In this document: positions 36,463-44,628 of the stretch, piece after piece
Numbering within the stretch: the stretch's first letter is position 1
Layout of the letters: the number at the start of each line of letters is the position of its first letter
From: Amaricoccus macauensis
Lineage (GTDB): Bacteria > Pseudomonadota > Alphaproteobacteria > Rhodobacterales > Rhodobacteraceae
Length of the DNA stretch: 64,000 nucleotides
Assembly (NCBI RefSeq): GCF_014201905.1
Contig: NZ_JACHFM010000004.1
Coordinates: 62,001 to 126,000 of the forward strand
Reading direction: 5' to 3'
Made by a program: the position numbers and the translations under genes
Notes under the pieces: generated by a model
Told to the model about the DNA's origin: nothing
Database searches by the model: none
What the model saw: the letters and a program-made list of their open reading frames with translations, nothing else

Positions 36463-37356
36463 ATGGCATCCAACGCCGCACCGGGCGATTTCGCCCCGGT
36501 CATCCGCGCCGAGTACGAGCGCACCGATCTTGGTGACGCGAAGCTCGAGGACGTGCAACGAAAGCTGCCGCTGGCCGAGACGCTGTGGAATTCCGCAGCC
36601 TTCCGCAAGACACTGATCCTGCTGGGTCTGGCCATGATCTGGCAGATCTACGGTGTCTGGCTCGACAATCCGATGATCTTCCCGACGATGGGCGAGACCC
36701 TGTCGGCGCTCTTGTCCAACATCGCGAACGGCACCATCCCGGTGCGCTTGCTGGCGACGCTGAAGGTGCTGGTGGTCGGCTATGTGATCGGCGTGATCCT
36801 TGCCACCGTCTTTACCACCATCGCGGTGTCGTCGCGGCTTGGCACTGACCTTCTGTCGACCCTGACCGCGATGTTCAACCCGCTGCCCGCCATCGCGCTT
36901 CTGCCGCTCGCGCTGCTGTGGTTCGGCCTTGGCACACCGTCGCTGGTGTTCGTGATCGTGAACTCGGTCCTCTGGGCGGTCGCGCTGAACATGCACACGG
37001 GCTTTCTGACGGTCAGCGAGACCATGCGGATGGCCGGCCAGACCTTCGGTCTTCGCGGCATGCGCTATGTCGTGCAGCTGCTGATCCCCGCCGCCTTCCC
37101 CGCCATCCTCGCGGGTCTCAAGATCGGCTGGGCGTTCGCCTGGCGCACCCTGATCGCGGCCGAGCTGGTCTTCGGCGTCTCCTCCGGACAGGGCGGCCTC
37201 GGCTGGTTCATCTTCGAGAACCGCAACCTGCTGGACACGCCCGCAGTCTTCGCCGGCCTTCTGACCGTGATGGCAGTCGGGCTCTTCGTCGAAGGCGTCA
37301 TCTTCCGCTTCATCGAGAATCGAACGGTTCGCAAGTGGGGCATGCAGCGCGGCTGA
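36463..37356 (+). CDS. ABC transporter permease (SsuC/TauC-like)
   Basis: 297 residues. A cytoplasmic N-terminal stretch of about 45 residues precedes the membrane core (LILLGLAMIWQIYGVW onward); the coupling loop is MRMAGQTFGLRGMRYVVQLLIPAAFPAILAGLKIGW. RBS AGGAGGGG sits five bases before the ATG. Only one permease gene is present, so the channel is likely a homodimer. Confidence 0.9.
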   Translation: MASNAAPGDFAPVIRAEYERTDLGDAKLEDVQRKLPLAETLWNSAAFRKTLILLGLAMIWQIYGVWLDNPMIFPTMGETLSALLSNIANGTIPVRLLATLKVLVVGYVIGVILATVFTTIAVSSRLGTDLLSTLTAMFNPLPAIALLPLALLWFGLGTPSLVFVIVNSVLWAVALNMHTGFLTVSETMRMAGQTFGLRGMRYVVQLLIPAAFPAILAGLKIGWAFAWRTLIAAELVFGVSSGQGGLGWFIFENRNLLDTPAVFAGLLTVMAVGLFVEGVIFRFIENRTVRKWGMQRG

Positions 37357-37423
37357 TCTCTCCGGGCGGGATGACCACATGCGGCAACCCGTCCGCCTCC
37401 CCAGTTTTCCGAAGGAAGCTCCG

Positions 37424-38227
37424 ATGACCATCCAGGACAACACGACGCGTCAACCCGATCAGCCTGCCAGCGCCTTCCCGCGCCGCCTTGACGGCAAGGT
37501 CGCACTGGTCGTCGGTGGGACCGGCGCGATCGGCACCGCAACCGCCCGGCTCCTGCGCGACGCGGGCGCCACCGTGATCGTCACCTACCGCGAGCATGAC
37601 CGCATCGAGGCGGAACTGAAGCGCCTCGCCGATGCGCTCGGCGACGAGGTCACGACGCTGCCGGCAGACGTGGCCGACACCCCCTCGCTGATCGCGCTGC
37701 GCGACACCATCGAGCGCGACTTCGGGCGGCTCGACATCCTCGTCAACAGCGCAGGCTATACCGTCCCGATCAAACACAGCGATCTCGACGCGCTGACCGA
37801 CGACCTGATCGACCGCATGTTCGAAGTGAACTGGCGCGGCCAGTTCGCGACCATCCGCACCTTCGCGCCAATGCTCAAGGCCAGCGGTGACGGGCTCGTC
37901 GTCTCGCTCTCCTCGATCGCCGGGGCCACGGGCGTCGGCTCATCCATCGCCTACTGCGCCACGAAGGCCGGCATCGACGTGATGACGAAGTCGCTCGCCC
38001 GCAGCCTCGCCCCGGAAATCCGGGTTCTGGCCGTAGCGCCGGGTGTCGTCGATACGGAATTCGTGGCCGGACGCGGGGCGGACTTCAACGCGAAGGTCTC
38101 CCAGACGATCCCCGTCGGGCGCGTCGCCAGCGCCGAGGATGTCGCCGCCGCAATCGCCGCCTGCGCCACCATGCTGACCTACTCGACCGGCCACAACATC
38201 GTGGTCGACGGCGGTCGCGGTCTCTAG
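37424..38227 (+). CDS. Short-chain dehydrogenase/reductase
   Basis: 267 residues; classical SDR. Cofactor motif VVGGTGAIGTATARLL, NAG-type motif ILVNSAGYT, catalytic Ser in SLSSIAGATG and YxxxK in AYCATKAG. Basic residues after the second strand (TYREHDR) are compatible with NADP. GAAGGAAG precedes the ATG. In the operon it may oxidise or reduce a ring-derived or ring-fission hydroxy/keto group. Substrate unknown. Confidence 0.87.
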   Translation: MTIQDNTTRQPDQPASAFPRRLDGKVALVVGGTGAIGTATARLLRDAGATVIVTYREHDRIEAELKRLADALGDEVTTLPADVADTPSLIALRDTIERDFGRLDILVNSAGYTVPIKHSDLDALTDDLIDRMFEVNWRGQFATIRTFAPMLKASGDGLVVSLSSIAGATGVGSSIAYCATKAGIDVMTKSLARSLAPEIRVLAVAPGVVDTEFVAGRGADFNAKVSQTIPVGRVASAEDVAAAIAACATMLTYSTGHNIVVDGGRGL

Positions 38228-38236
38228 GGGGATGCC

Positions 38237-39142
38237 ATGAAAGAGCCGCTCGCCCGGGTCATCGTCACTGCCGCGATCACCGGCAACCTGACCCGTCCCG
38301 AACAGACGCCGCACCTGCCGATCACCCCGCAGCAGATCGCCGAATCCGCGCTCGGCGCGGCCGAGGCTGGCGCGGCGATCGTGCACCTTCACGTCCGCAA
38401 CCCCGAGACCGGCCAGCCGGCCATGGAGACGGCGCTCTACCGCGAGGTCGTGAGCCGCATTCGCGACCGGAATGCCGACGTCATCATCAACCTGACCACC
38501 GGTCCGGGCGGACGTTATGTCCCCTCGGACGGCGATCCGGCGAAAGCCGGCCCCGGCACGACGCTGCTGCCGCCCGAGGCACGGGTCGAACATATCGCGG
38601 AACTGCGCCCGGATATCTGCACGCTCGACCTCAACACCATGAATTCGGGCGGTCAGGTGGTCATCAACACCCCGGCCAATGTCCGCCGCATGGCAAAGAT
38701 CATCCACGAAGCCGGTGTGAAGCCGGAATACGAGCTGTTTGATTCCGGGGACATTGCGCTGCTGCACGATCTCCTTGCCGAGAGACCGAGGCCGGATCAC
38801 CTGCTGACCTCTTTCGTCATGGGAGTGAAGTACGGCTTCCAGCCCTCGCCCGAGTCGGTGCTCTATGCGCGCAACCTGCTGCCGCAAGGCGCGGATTTCA
38901 CGGCGATCGGGATCGGGCGGCATTCCTTCCCCACGGTTGCCCAGTCCTATCTCGCCGGCGGCCATGTCCGCGTCGGGCTCGAGGACGCCGTCTATCTCGA
39001 CCGGGGCGAGCTTGCGCCCTCGAACGCCGCGCTGGTCCTGAAGGCGCGCCAGATCGTTGAATCCCTCGGGGGCCAGGTCGCGAGCGCTGCGGAGGCGCGC
39101 GAGATGCTGCACCTGACCTCTGCCCCCACCAAGGCCATTTGA
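38237..39142 (+). CDS. BKACE-family (DUF849) beta-keto acid cleavage enzyme
   Basis: 301 residues. BKACE enzymes condense a beta-keto acid with acetyl-CoA to give acetoacetate and a new CoA ester. Signatures: VIVTAAITGNLTRPEQTPHLP, AAIVHLHVRNPETG (zinc-binding HxH), INLTTGPGG, CTLDLNTMN, FDSGDIALL, and the C-terminal VRVGLEDAVYLDRGELAPSNA. Zinc ligands appear intact. Ten bases separate it from the SDR gene. Its beta-keto acid would be a ring-cleavage product; which one is not known. Confidence 0.9.
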   Translation: MKEPLARVIVTAAITGNLTRPEQTPHLPITPQQIAESALGAAEAGAAIVHLHVRNPETGQPAMETALYREVVSRIRDRNADVIINLTTGPGGRYVPSDGDPAKAGPGTTLLPPEARVEHIAELRPDICTLDLNTMNSGGQVVINTPANVRRMAKIIHEAGVKPEYELFDSGDIALLHDLLAERPRPDHLLTSFVMGVKYGFQPSPESVLYARNLLPQGADFTAIGIGRHSFPTVAQSYLAGGHVRVGLEDAVYLDRGELAPSNAALVLKARQIVESLGGQVASAAEAREMLHLTSAPTKAI

Positions 39143-39157
39143 GCAAGGAACCCTGCC

Positions 39158-40180
39158 ATGACCAGCTACAGCGACGACGTTAAGACCGAGGTGGAAACCG
39201 CCCGGGGTCTCCGGCTCAAGGAGAAGGCACCGAGCTATGACAAGATCGCGCTCGATCTCGAGGACTGGCAGCTGCGCCCGGCTTCCGACAGCGATGTCGT
39301 GGTCGAGATCCATGCCGCTGCGGTGAACCCGTCGGACGCAAAGGCGGCGACCGGGCTCATGCCCTACGCGGTCTTCCCGCGGACGCCGGGCCGTGACTAC
39401 GCCGGCAAGGTCGTCGCCGGTCCGGACCGACTGCTCGGCAAGATGGTTTTCGGCTCCTCGGGGGATCTCGGCATCCGCCAGGACGGCTCTCATGCCACGC
39501 ACATGGTCGTCGAGGCCGACGCGGTGGTCGAGCTGCCTGCCGGCCTCTCCGCGGCCGAGGCCGCCGGGATCGGCGTGCCCTTCGTCACCGCATGGGAAGG
39601 GCTGAAGCGCGCCGGCCTGCCCAAGGCGGGCGATACCGTGCTCATCCTGGGGCTGAACGGCAAGGTCGGGCAGGCGGCAGCACAGATCGCCACATGGCTC
39701 GGCGCCCGCGTTATTGGCACCGTGCGCCGCGACGAAGGCTATGAGGGGCATTCCAGCACCCCGGTCGAAGTCGTCGTCGCCGGCGAGGGCGCGGCCGAGC
39801 GCATCCGCGAACTGACCGGCGGCAAGGGTGCGGATATCGTCTTCAACACCGTGGGCGACCCGCTCTACGAACTCGGCCAGAAGTCGATGGCGGTCGGCGG
39901 CCGGGCGATCTTCATCGCGGTGATCGACCGCTTCGTGACCTTCGACATGCTGGCCTTCTACAAGGGCCGCCACACCTACGTCGGCATCGACACCATCTCG
40001 CTCGGCTCGGTCGCCTCGGGGGCGATTCTGCGCGAACTGGTCGAGGGGTTCGCCTCGGGCGCCCTGAAACCGTACCCCATCCACGACCGCGCCACCTATC
40101 CGCTGGACCGGGCCTACGACGCCTATCAGGCGGTGATGGGGTCGTCCCGCGATCGCGTCGTCCTGCTGCCGCGCGGCTGA
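39158..40180 (+). CDS. MDR-family oxidoreductase (quinone reductase-like)
   Basis: 340 residues. GroES-like N-terminal domain (VVEIHAAAVNPSDAKAATG, FPRTPGRDYAGKVV) and a Rossmann domain (TVLILGLNGKVGQAAAQIATWLGARVIGTVRRDE). No catalytic zinc cysteines are seen, placing it with NADPH:quinone reductase or enoyl-reductase relatives. Co-directional and close to the BKACE gene. It could reduce a quinone formed from the hydroxylated ring or an unsaturated ring-fission product; that is inference. Confidence 0.85.
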   Translation: MTSYSDDVKTEVETARGLRLKEKAPSYDKIALDLEDWQLRPASDSDVVVEIHAAAVNPSDAKAATGLMPYAVFPRTPGRDYAGKVVAGPDRLLGKMVFGSSGDLGIRQDGSHATHMVVEADAVVELPAGLSAAEAAGIGVPFVTAWEGLKRAGLPKAGDTVLILGLNGKVGQAAAQIATWLGARVIGTVRRDEGYEGHSSTPVEVVVAGEGAAERIRELTGGKGADIVFNTVGDPLYELGQKSMAVGGRAIFIAVIDRFVTFDMLAFYKGRHTYVGIDTISLGSVASGAILRELVEGFASGALKPYPIHDRATYPLDRAYDAYQAVMGSSRDRVVLLPRG

Positions 40181-40183
40181 GCG

Positions 40184-40519
40184 ATGCATGTGACCCGCGC
40201 GGCCGAGGCGCCGGAATACATGGCACCCGGCCACTCCCAGATGACGATGCTGCGGCTTCAGGGGAAAGAGGCCGGGCCAGCCGACACGATGTGGCTGGCC
40301 CTCTCGACGATCGAGCCGGGTGGGGGCATCGCATTGTCCGCCTCGGGCGCCGAGAAGTTCTACGTGGTGGTCGAGGGCGAGATCGAGATCTCGAATGGAG
40401 CCGAAACCCACCATCTCGGCCGCTATGACTCCTGCCGCGTCGCCCCGGACGAGCCGCGCATGATCACCAACCCCGGGCCAGCGGTAGCCCGGTTGCTGCT
40501 GGCGATGGCGCAAGGCTAG
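40184..40519 (+). CDS. Small cupin-domain protein
   Basis: 111 residues forming one cupin barrel (WLALSTIEPGGGIALSASGAEKFYVVVEGEIEIS and HHLGRYDSCRVAPDEPRMITNPGPA). The usual metal histidines of the first cupin motif are mostly replaced (GGGIALSASGAEKFY), so it may not bind metal; it could act as an isomerase, sensor or protective binding protein. Three bases after the MDR gene. Last gene of the catabolic operon that I can support. Confidence 0.78.
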   Translation: MHVTRAAEAPEYMAPGHSQMTMLRLQGKEAGPADTMWLALSTIEPGGGIALSASGAEKFYVVVEGEIEISNGAETHHLGRYDSCRVAPDEPRMITNPGPAVARLLLAMAQG

Positions 40520-40936
40520 CCACTCCGCCCGGGCATCGGGCGAAGGAAGAGGCCATGAACCCCGATCGGGTCCGTTGCTCAGGTAACGAGGCCGATCGCG
40601 GCGGACCCCCGCGCGACCCGCTCCGTCAACGCAGCAACCGGACGCGCGACCCGAGACGCACGGCCCGAAATGACCGGGTCGTGCGTTCCCTGGGCCTGCA
40701 GGCCCCGCGAAGGGCGGTCGGTGTGACGACGCGGATCCGCGAGCGCAGGCGTCCGCCGACCGTGGGGTCCCGGCCAGCTCCGGTGGTCCGGTCGCGGAAG
40801 GACGGCATGGCAAGAAGCCTCTGTCCGAGCGATGGCTTCTGCCGACTGGCCTGGAGGGCATCAAGGCCGCCCGCCAGCTCTGCGTCTCGCAGATGCCCTG
40901 TGGTCGATCACCACCGGGCGAACTCGGTGCCAGCCG
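40520..40936. other. Spacer after the catabolic operon, possible broken reading frame
   Basis: 417 bases before the convergent envelope gene. A 6-bp hairpin (40526-40542) follows the cupin stop. An ATG at 40555 has GGAAGAGG upstream, as if a further operon gene began there, but the translated product is Arg/Pro-rich without family resemblance. It may be the stub of a truncated gene at the edge of the block. Confidence 0.4.
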
Positions 40937-42553
40937 TCAGCCACTTGCCCCAAGCTTCGAAAAGGCCGCGAGGAAGCGGTCGCGAAAGGCGTCCATTGGC
41001 CAGACGGGGGCATCCCGCGCCGGGGCCATGCCCTCCGTCCAGCCCCAGCCGTCGAGCCGGGCGAGGAGGTCGGGTGGACCGATCACGTGGACCGGCACGT
41101 CGCGGCCCCCCACGTCGCCAGAGACGAAGGCCGCCGGCTGGTGGTCGCCGAGCACCACGAGGAGCCTCGGCCGGGCAACTGGCCGGGTCGCGAGGGCGCC
41201 AACGGAGCGGAGGCTGTAGTCGAGCGCAAGGCGATACTGATCGCGCACCCGGTCCTCATTGCGCCAGACGACCTCCGGCGGCTCACCGGCGCGGAGCGCC
41301 ATGGTATAGACGCGGCCGTCGCCGATCGCTTCCCACGGCAGCAGCGGCGGCAGCGGCGTCCACGGAGCGTGGGACGAGATGAGCGCGACGGCAGCCATCA
41401 CCGGCGGCCGGTCCGGCGGCGAGAGCAGGTCGCGCTCCAGGACGGCGAGGGTGTACTCGTCCGGCATCGTCACCCAGCCGAACGGCTCGCCGCGATAGCC
41501 GAGATCGCGGGCGGCGAGAACCCGGTCGTATCCGAACCAGTCGGACTCCGGCCAGGCGAGGGTGATCGCCGGCATCACCGCCGCGGTCCGCCAGCCGGCC
41601 TTATGCCCGAGATGGAGCAGCGTGCGGCGCGGGCTGCCGAGGAGCGCGCGATATTTGCCCTCGCTGTCGATGGTCAGCCCCGAAAGCAGCGTCGCGTGCG
41701 CGAGCCAGCTCTGGCCGCCGACGATCGGCGAGGCGAGAAAACCCGAGCGGGCGGCGAGCCCCTGCCGGGCCAGCGCGGCGCCGATGTCATCGAGGGCTGC
41801 CATGACGGTCGGCGCGTAGAGCGGTGCCTCGATCGCCGAACGGCCGTAGGACTCGACGAAGACCACCAGAACGTCGATCCCGGCAAGCCCCGGCAGGAGC
41901 GCGCCCGGCGTCGCCCCGGCCCAGGGATCGCGGGCTGCCTCGGTGCGGAACGCCGCAAGCTCGGCGCGGGCATCGAGTGCCGCGCTGACATGCTCGACCG
42001 CCCAGCGGCTGGTCTTCGCCCCGCCCGGCAATCCGGCCGCACCGCTCATGTCGAGCGCGACGAGGCCGAGGCAGACGGCAGCGAGGAGCCCCGCTGCCAG
42101 CCGGCGCCCGACCGGGACACGATCAACGAGGCGGCCAGTCGCCCACCAGCAGAGGCCAGCCACGAGGACGAGCGCCGCGACGATCGCAAGCCCGGCGGCG
42201 AGCGCGGGCACCACCCCAAGCGCGCCTTCGGCAAGGCGCCAGGCGGCGACGAGGAGCGGGCCGTCGAGGACGGGGTTGAAGAGCCGCCGGAAGGCGATCC
42301 CGGTTCCGAGGTCGGCGAGCTTCAGGACGACACTCGCGGTGAGGACCAGCGTCACCGCGACGCGGGCCACTCTCGCGAGACGCTGCGGGCAGGCGGCCAG
42401 TCCGAGGAGCAACAGTGGCAGCTCAAGCGGGATGCCGGCCACGGCGGCACCAGTCAGGGCCCCGGGCTCCGCCGGCAGCGAGAGCACGAGCCAGAGGATC
42501 CCCGCCGCCGCGAGCCAGCCGGCGAACCCGCCCTGCCGATCGACATCAACCAT
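40937..42553 (-). CDS. Membrane sulfatase/alkaline-phosphatase-fold enzyme (LtaS/OpgB-like)
   Basis: 538 residues: about five N-terminal membrane helices (residues 10-190, e.g. GWLAAAGILWLVLSLP, LPLLLLGLAACP, LAIVAALVLVAGLCWW) and a periplasmic sulfatase-fold domain. The latter starts VLVVFVESYGRS and includes the expected nucleophile region LAHATLLSGLTIDSEGKY, FGYDRVLAARDL and LVVLGDHQPAAF. Such enzymes transfer phosphoglycerol, phosphoethanolamine or similar groups. The start ATG overlaps the end of the FkbM gene by 8 bases; last gene of the operon. Substrate unknown. Confidence 0.8.
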   Translation of the reverse strand: MVDVDRQGGFAGWLAAAGILWLVLSLPAEPGALTGAAVAGIPLELPLLLLGLAACPQRLARVARVAVTLVLTASVVLKLADLGTGIAFRRLFNPVLDGPLLVAAWRLAEGALGVVPALAAGLAIVAALVLVAGLCWWATGRLVDRVPVGRRLAAGLLAAVCLGLVALDMSGAAGLPGGAKTSRWAVEHVSAALDARAELAAFRTEAARDPWAGATPGALLPGLAGIDVLVVFVESYGRSAIEAPLYAPTVMAALDDIGAALARQGLAARSGFLASPIVGGQSWLAHATLLSGLTIDSEGKYRALLGSPRRTLLHLGHKAGWRTAAVMPAITLAWPESDWFGYDRVLAARDLGYRGEPFGWVTMPDEYTLAVLERDLLSPPDRPPVMAAVALISSHAPWTPLPPLLPWEAIGDGRVYTMALRAGEPPEVVWRNEDRVRDQYRLALDYSLRSVGALATRPVARPRLLVVLGDHQPAAFVSGDVGGRDVPVHVIGPPDLLARLDGWGWTEGMAPARDAPVWPMDAFRDRFLAAFSKLGASG

Positions 42554-43292
42554 CGGCGAGACGCGCGTAGACGTCGCCCGGACGGCCGCTCGCGGCCTGC
42601 GCTTCGAGCGCGGACAGGATGCCCTCGGCGCTGCACCAGTCTGGCAATGCAAAGACCGGCCGCTCGCCGGCCACGAGGTTGAAGCGGTAGCGGCCGAGGC
42701 TGGCCAGGCGGGCAACGCAGGCCTGCGCCACTGCCGGCGCCGCCGGCAGCACTTCGAACGCGACCCACGGCACCGGCCGCGTCAGCCCGGCCAGCACCTC
42801 CGCCTCGTGCCCCTCCACGTCGATCTTCACGAACCGCGGCACGCCGTGGGCGGCGATGAGCGCATCAAGGGTGACGACGGCGACCTCTTCCTCCGCATCC
42901 CAGCGCACGCGGGCAAAACCCGGCGCCGCCGCCATTCGGGCCGCGAAACCCGGCGCGAGCGACGAAACCGTCGGGTGCAGGCGGGACACCGCGAGCCGCG
43001 CGCTCCCCGCCCGGGCGCCCACTGCCGCCTCGACGAGGACAGCGCCCGGTGGCAGGTCACGGCGCAGGAAGTCGCGAAACAGCCCCTGCGGCTCGACCGC
43101 CACCACCCGCGCCCCGGCGGCGAGCAGCGCCCGCGTGCGGTTGCCCACATGGGCGCCGATGTCGAAGGCGAGATCACCGGGCCCGACGATGCCGCGATAG
43201 AACCGCGCAAGACGCGGGATCAGCCACGGCCGCGCCCGGTAGATGACGAGCGATCGCGCGAGCCCGATCCGGCTCAGGAGCGCCCCGGTCAT
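42546..43292 (-). CDS. FkbM-family methyltransferase
   Basis: 248 residues. SAM-binding motif LAFDIGAHVGNRTRALLAAGA then VVAVEPQ, and the family hallmark VKIDVEGHEAEVLAG. Starts at ATG overlapping the stop of the CDP-alcohol transferase gene (ATGA). FkbM enzymes O-methylate sugars or polyketides. Between a phosphatidyltransferase-family gene and a sulfatase-fold transferase, it probably methylates a component of a surface glycolipid or polymer. Confidence 0.85.
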   Translation of the reverse strand: MTGALLSRIGLARSLVIYRARPWLIPRLARFYRGIVGPGDLAFDIGAHVGNRTRALLAAGARVVAVEPQGLFRDFLRRDLPPGAVLVEAAVGARAGSARLAVSRLHPTVSSLAPGFAARMAAAPGFARVRWDAEEEVAVVTLDALIAAHGVPRFVKIDVEGHEAEVLAGLTRPVPWVAFEVLPAAPAVAQACVARLASLGRYRFNLVAGERPVFALPDWCSAEGILSALEAQAASGRPGDVYARLADG

Positions 43293-44029
43293 CGCGCGCC
43301 GAGAAGCCAGACCACGTCCGCCGCGAAGGACGCGGTGAGGGCGGCGAGGGCGGCCGCCGCGAGAAGTGTCGAGACCGGCGGCCCCAGCGGCGGTGCGAGC
43401 AGAAGCGCCAGCACGGCGATCACCAGCGCACAGACCGCCCGGCGCCGGCCTGACGCGGGAAGTGGCGCGGCAAGCGTCGGGACGAGACGGCCGACACCGA
43501 CGAAGGCGTAGCGCATGAGGCCGATGGCGAGCACCCACGGGCCGGCCTTGCCGAGACCGAGCGCGAGGGCGGAAAGCACGAGGATGAGGAGCGCGTCGAC
43601 CTCCATGTCGAACCGCGCCCCGAACGCGGACTCCAGCTCCTGACGGCGGGCGAGCCAGCCGTCGACGCCGTCGAACGCGAGGATGACCGCCGCTGCGCCG
43701 AGCGCGGCCCACCCCGCCGCCGCGGAGGCCAGAAGCCCGGGGTCGAGCGCGAGGCCGGCGAAGACCGCCGTCGCCCCCGCGCGCGCCAGAGTGACGGCAT
43801 TTCCAAGACCGAAGCGCGGATGAGGATGGAAGGCGCCGATCCGGTCCAGCATGACGGCGCTGACCGCGACGGCGACGAGGATCCCCGTGGCGGGCGCGAA
43901 ACGCCCCTCGAACGGCAGCGCCGCGAGAACGGCCGCGGTGCCCGCGAGCACGAGCATCGAGGCGCAGGCGGCGACACGGACCACCGCCCCCGGCTGAAAG
44001 GTCGTGGGATCGAGCCGGGTCTGCGTCAC
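43289..44029 (-). CDS. CDP-alcohol phosphatidyltransferase-family membrane protein
   Basis: 246 residues with several membrane helices and the full catalytic motif, DGVDGWLARRQELESAFG followed by ARFDMEVD (D-x2-D-G-x2-A-R-x8-G-x3-D-x3-D). Such enzymes move a phosphoalcohol from a CDP donor to another alcohol, e.g. in phospholipid synthesis. The acceptor is unknown here; the operon context (FkbM, sulfatase fold) suggests a special lipid or a lipid-linked headgroup. It lies divergent from a cytochrome b561 gene 77 bases away. Confidence 0.85.
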   Translation of the reverse strand: MTQTRLDPTTFQPGAVVRVAACASMLVLAGTAAVLAALPFEGRFAPATGILVAVAVSAVMLDRIGAFHPHPRFGLGNAVTLARAGATAVFAGLALDPGLLASAAAGWAALGAAAVILAFDGVDGWLARRQELESAFGARFDMEVDALLILVLSALALGLGKAGPWVLAIGLMRYAFVGVGRLVPTLAAPLPASGRRRAVCALVIAVLALLLAPPLGPPVSTLLAAAALAALTASFAADVVWLLGAR

Positions 44030-44106
44030 ACCCGCGCCTCCCGAGGGGTGCCGGCGGGCGGCATTCCTGCTACAGTCGGGTGGTCCCGCAGGCGGGAGGA
44101 AAAACA

Positions 44107-44628
44107 GTGCGGTACGGGCGCGTCTCCCGGCTCTTCCATTGGATCACCGTGCTTCTTGTCATGGTGATGATACCGGTCGGACTGACGATGATACAGGAGA
44201 TCCCGCGCGGCGTGCAGGATCGCCTGTTCATCCTCCACAAGGGGCTTGGTCCGGTCGTGTTCATCGTCGTCGTGCTGCGTCTCGGCTGGCGCGCCTTCCA
44301 CCCGGCGCCGCCGCTGCCCGCCGACTTGCCGTTGGTGCAGCGCCGGGCCGCGTCCGCAGTCCACGCCGGGCTCTACGTGTTCCTTCTGATCATGGCGATC
44401 AGCGGCTACGTCCGCGTCACCACCGGCGGCTTCCCGATCGAGGCGCTGAACGCCCTCGGCATTCCACCGCTCTTCGACAAGAACGAGGCGGTGGCGGCCG
44501 TGGCCAAGAGGGTCCACGCCACGGCGATCATCGGCCTTCTCGCCCTCATCGCGCTCCACGTCGCCGCCGCCACGTGGCACGGCGTGCAGCGCGACGGCAT
44601 CGTCCGGCGGATGTGGCCACCGCTCTAG
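44107..44628 (+). CDS. Cytochrome b561 family protein
   Basis: 173 residues with four membrane helices and histidines in the expected places for two haems b (RLFHWITVLL, FILHKGLGPVV, AVHAGLYVFLL, RVHATAIIGLLALIALHVAAATWH). The start is GTG with GGGAGG upstream. Family members carry electrons between quinol and periplasmic partners such as YceI-like proteins or superoxide; none is adjacent. Its end overlaps the convergent acyltransferase gene by 4 bases. Confidence 0.87.
   Translation: MRYGRVSRLFHWITVLLVMVMIPVGLTMIQEIPRGVQDRLFILHKGLGPVVFIVVVLRLGWRAFHPAPPLPADLPLVQRRAASAVHAGLYVFLLIMAISGYVRVTTGGFPIEALNALGIPPLFDKNEAVAAVAKRVHATAIIGLLALIALHVAAATWHGVQRDGIVRRMWPPL

Noticed and set aside
37940..40864. 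974-codon leftward open frame
   Set aside because: Antisense shadow of the SDR, BKACE, MDR and cupin genes, all of which have clear family motifs.
29795..40936. Attachment-site repeat of the tRNA-Arg 3' end
   Set aside because: I did not see a second copy of the T-arm/acceptor sequence in the block; a computed repeat search would settle it.
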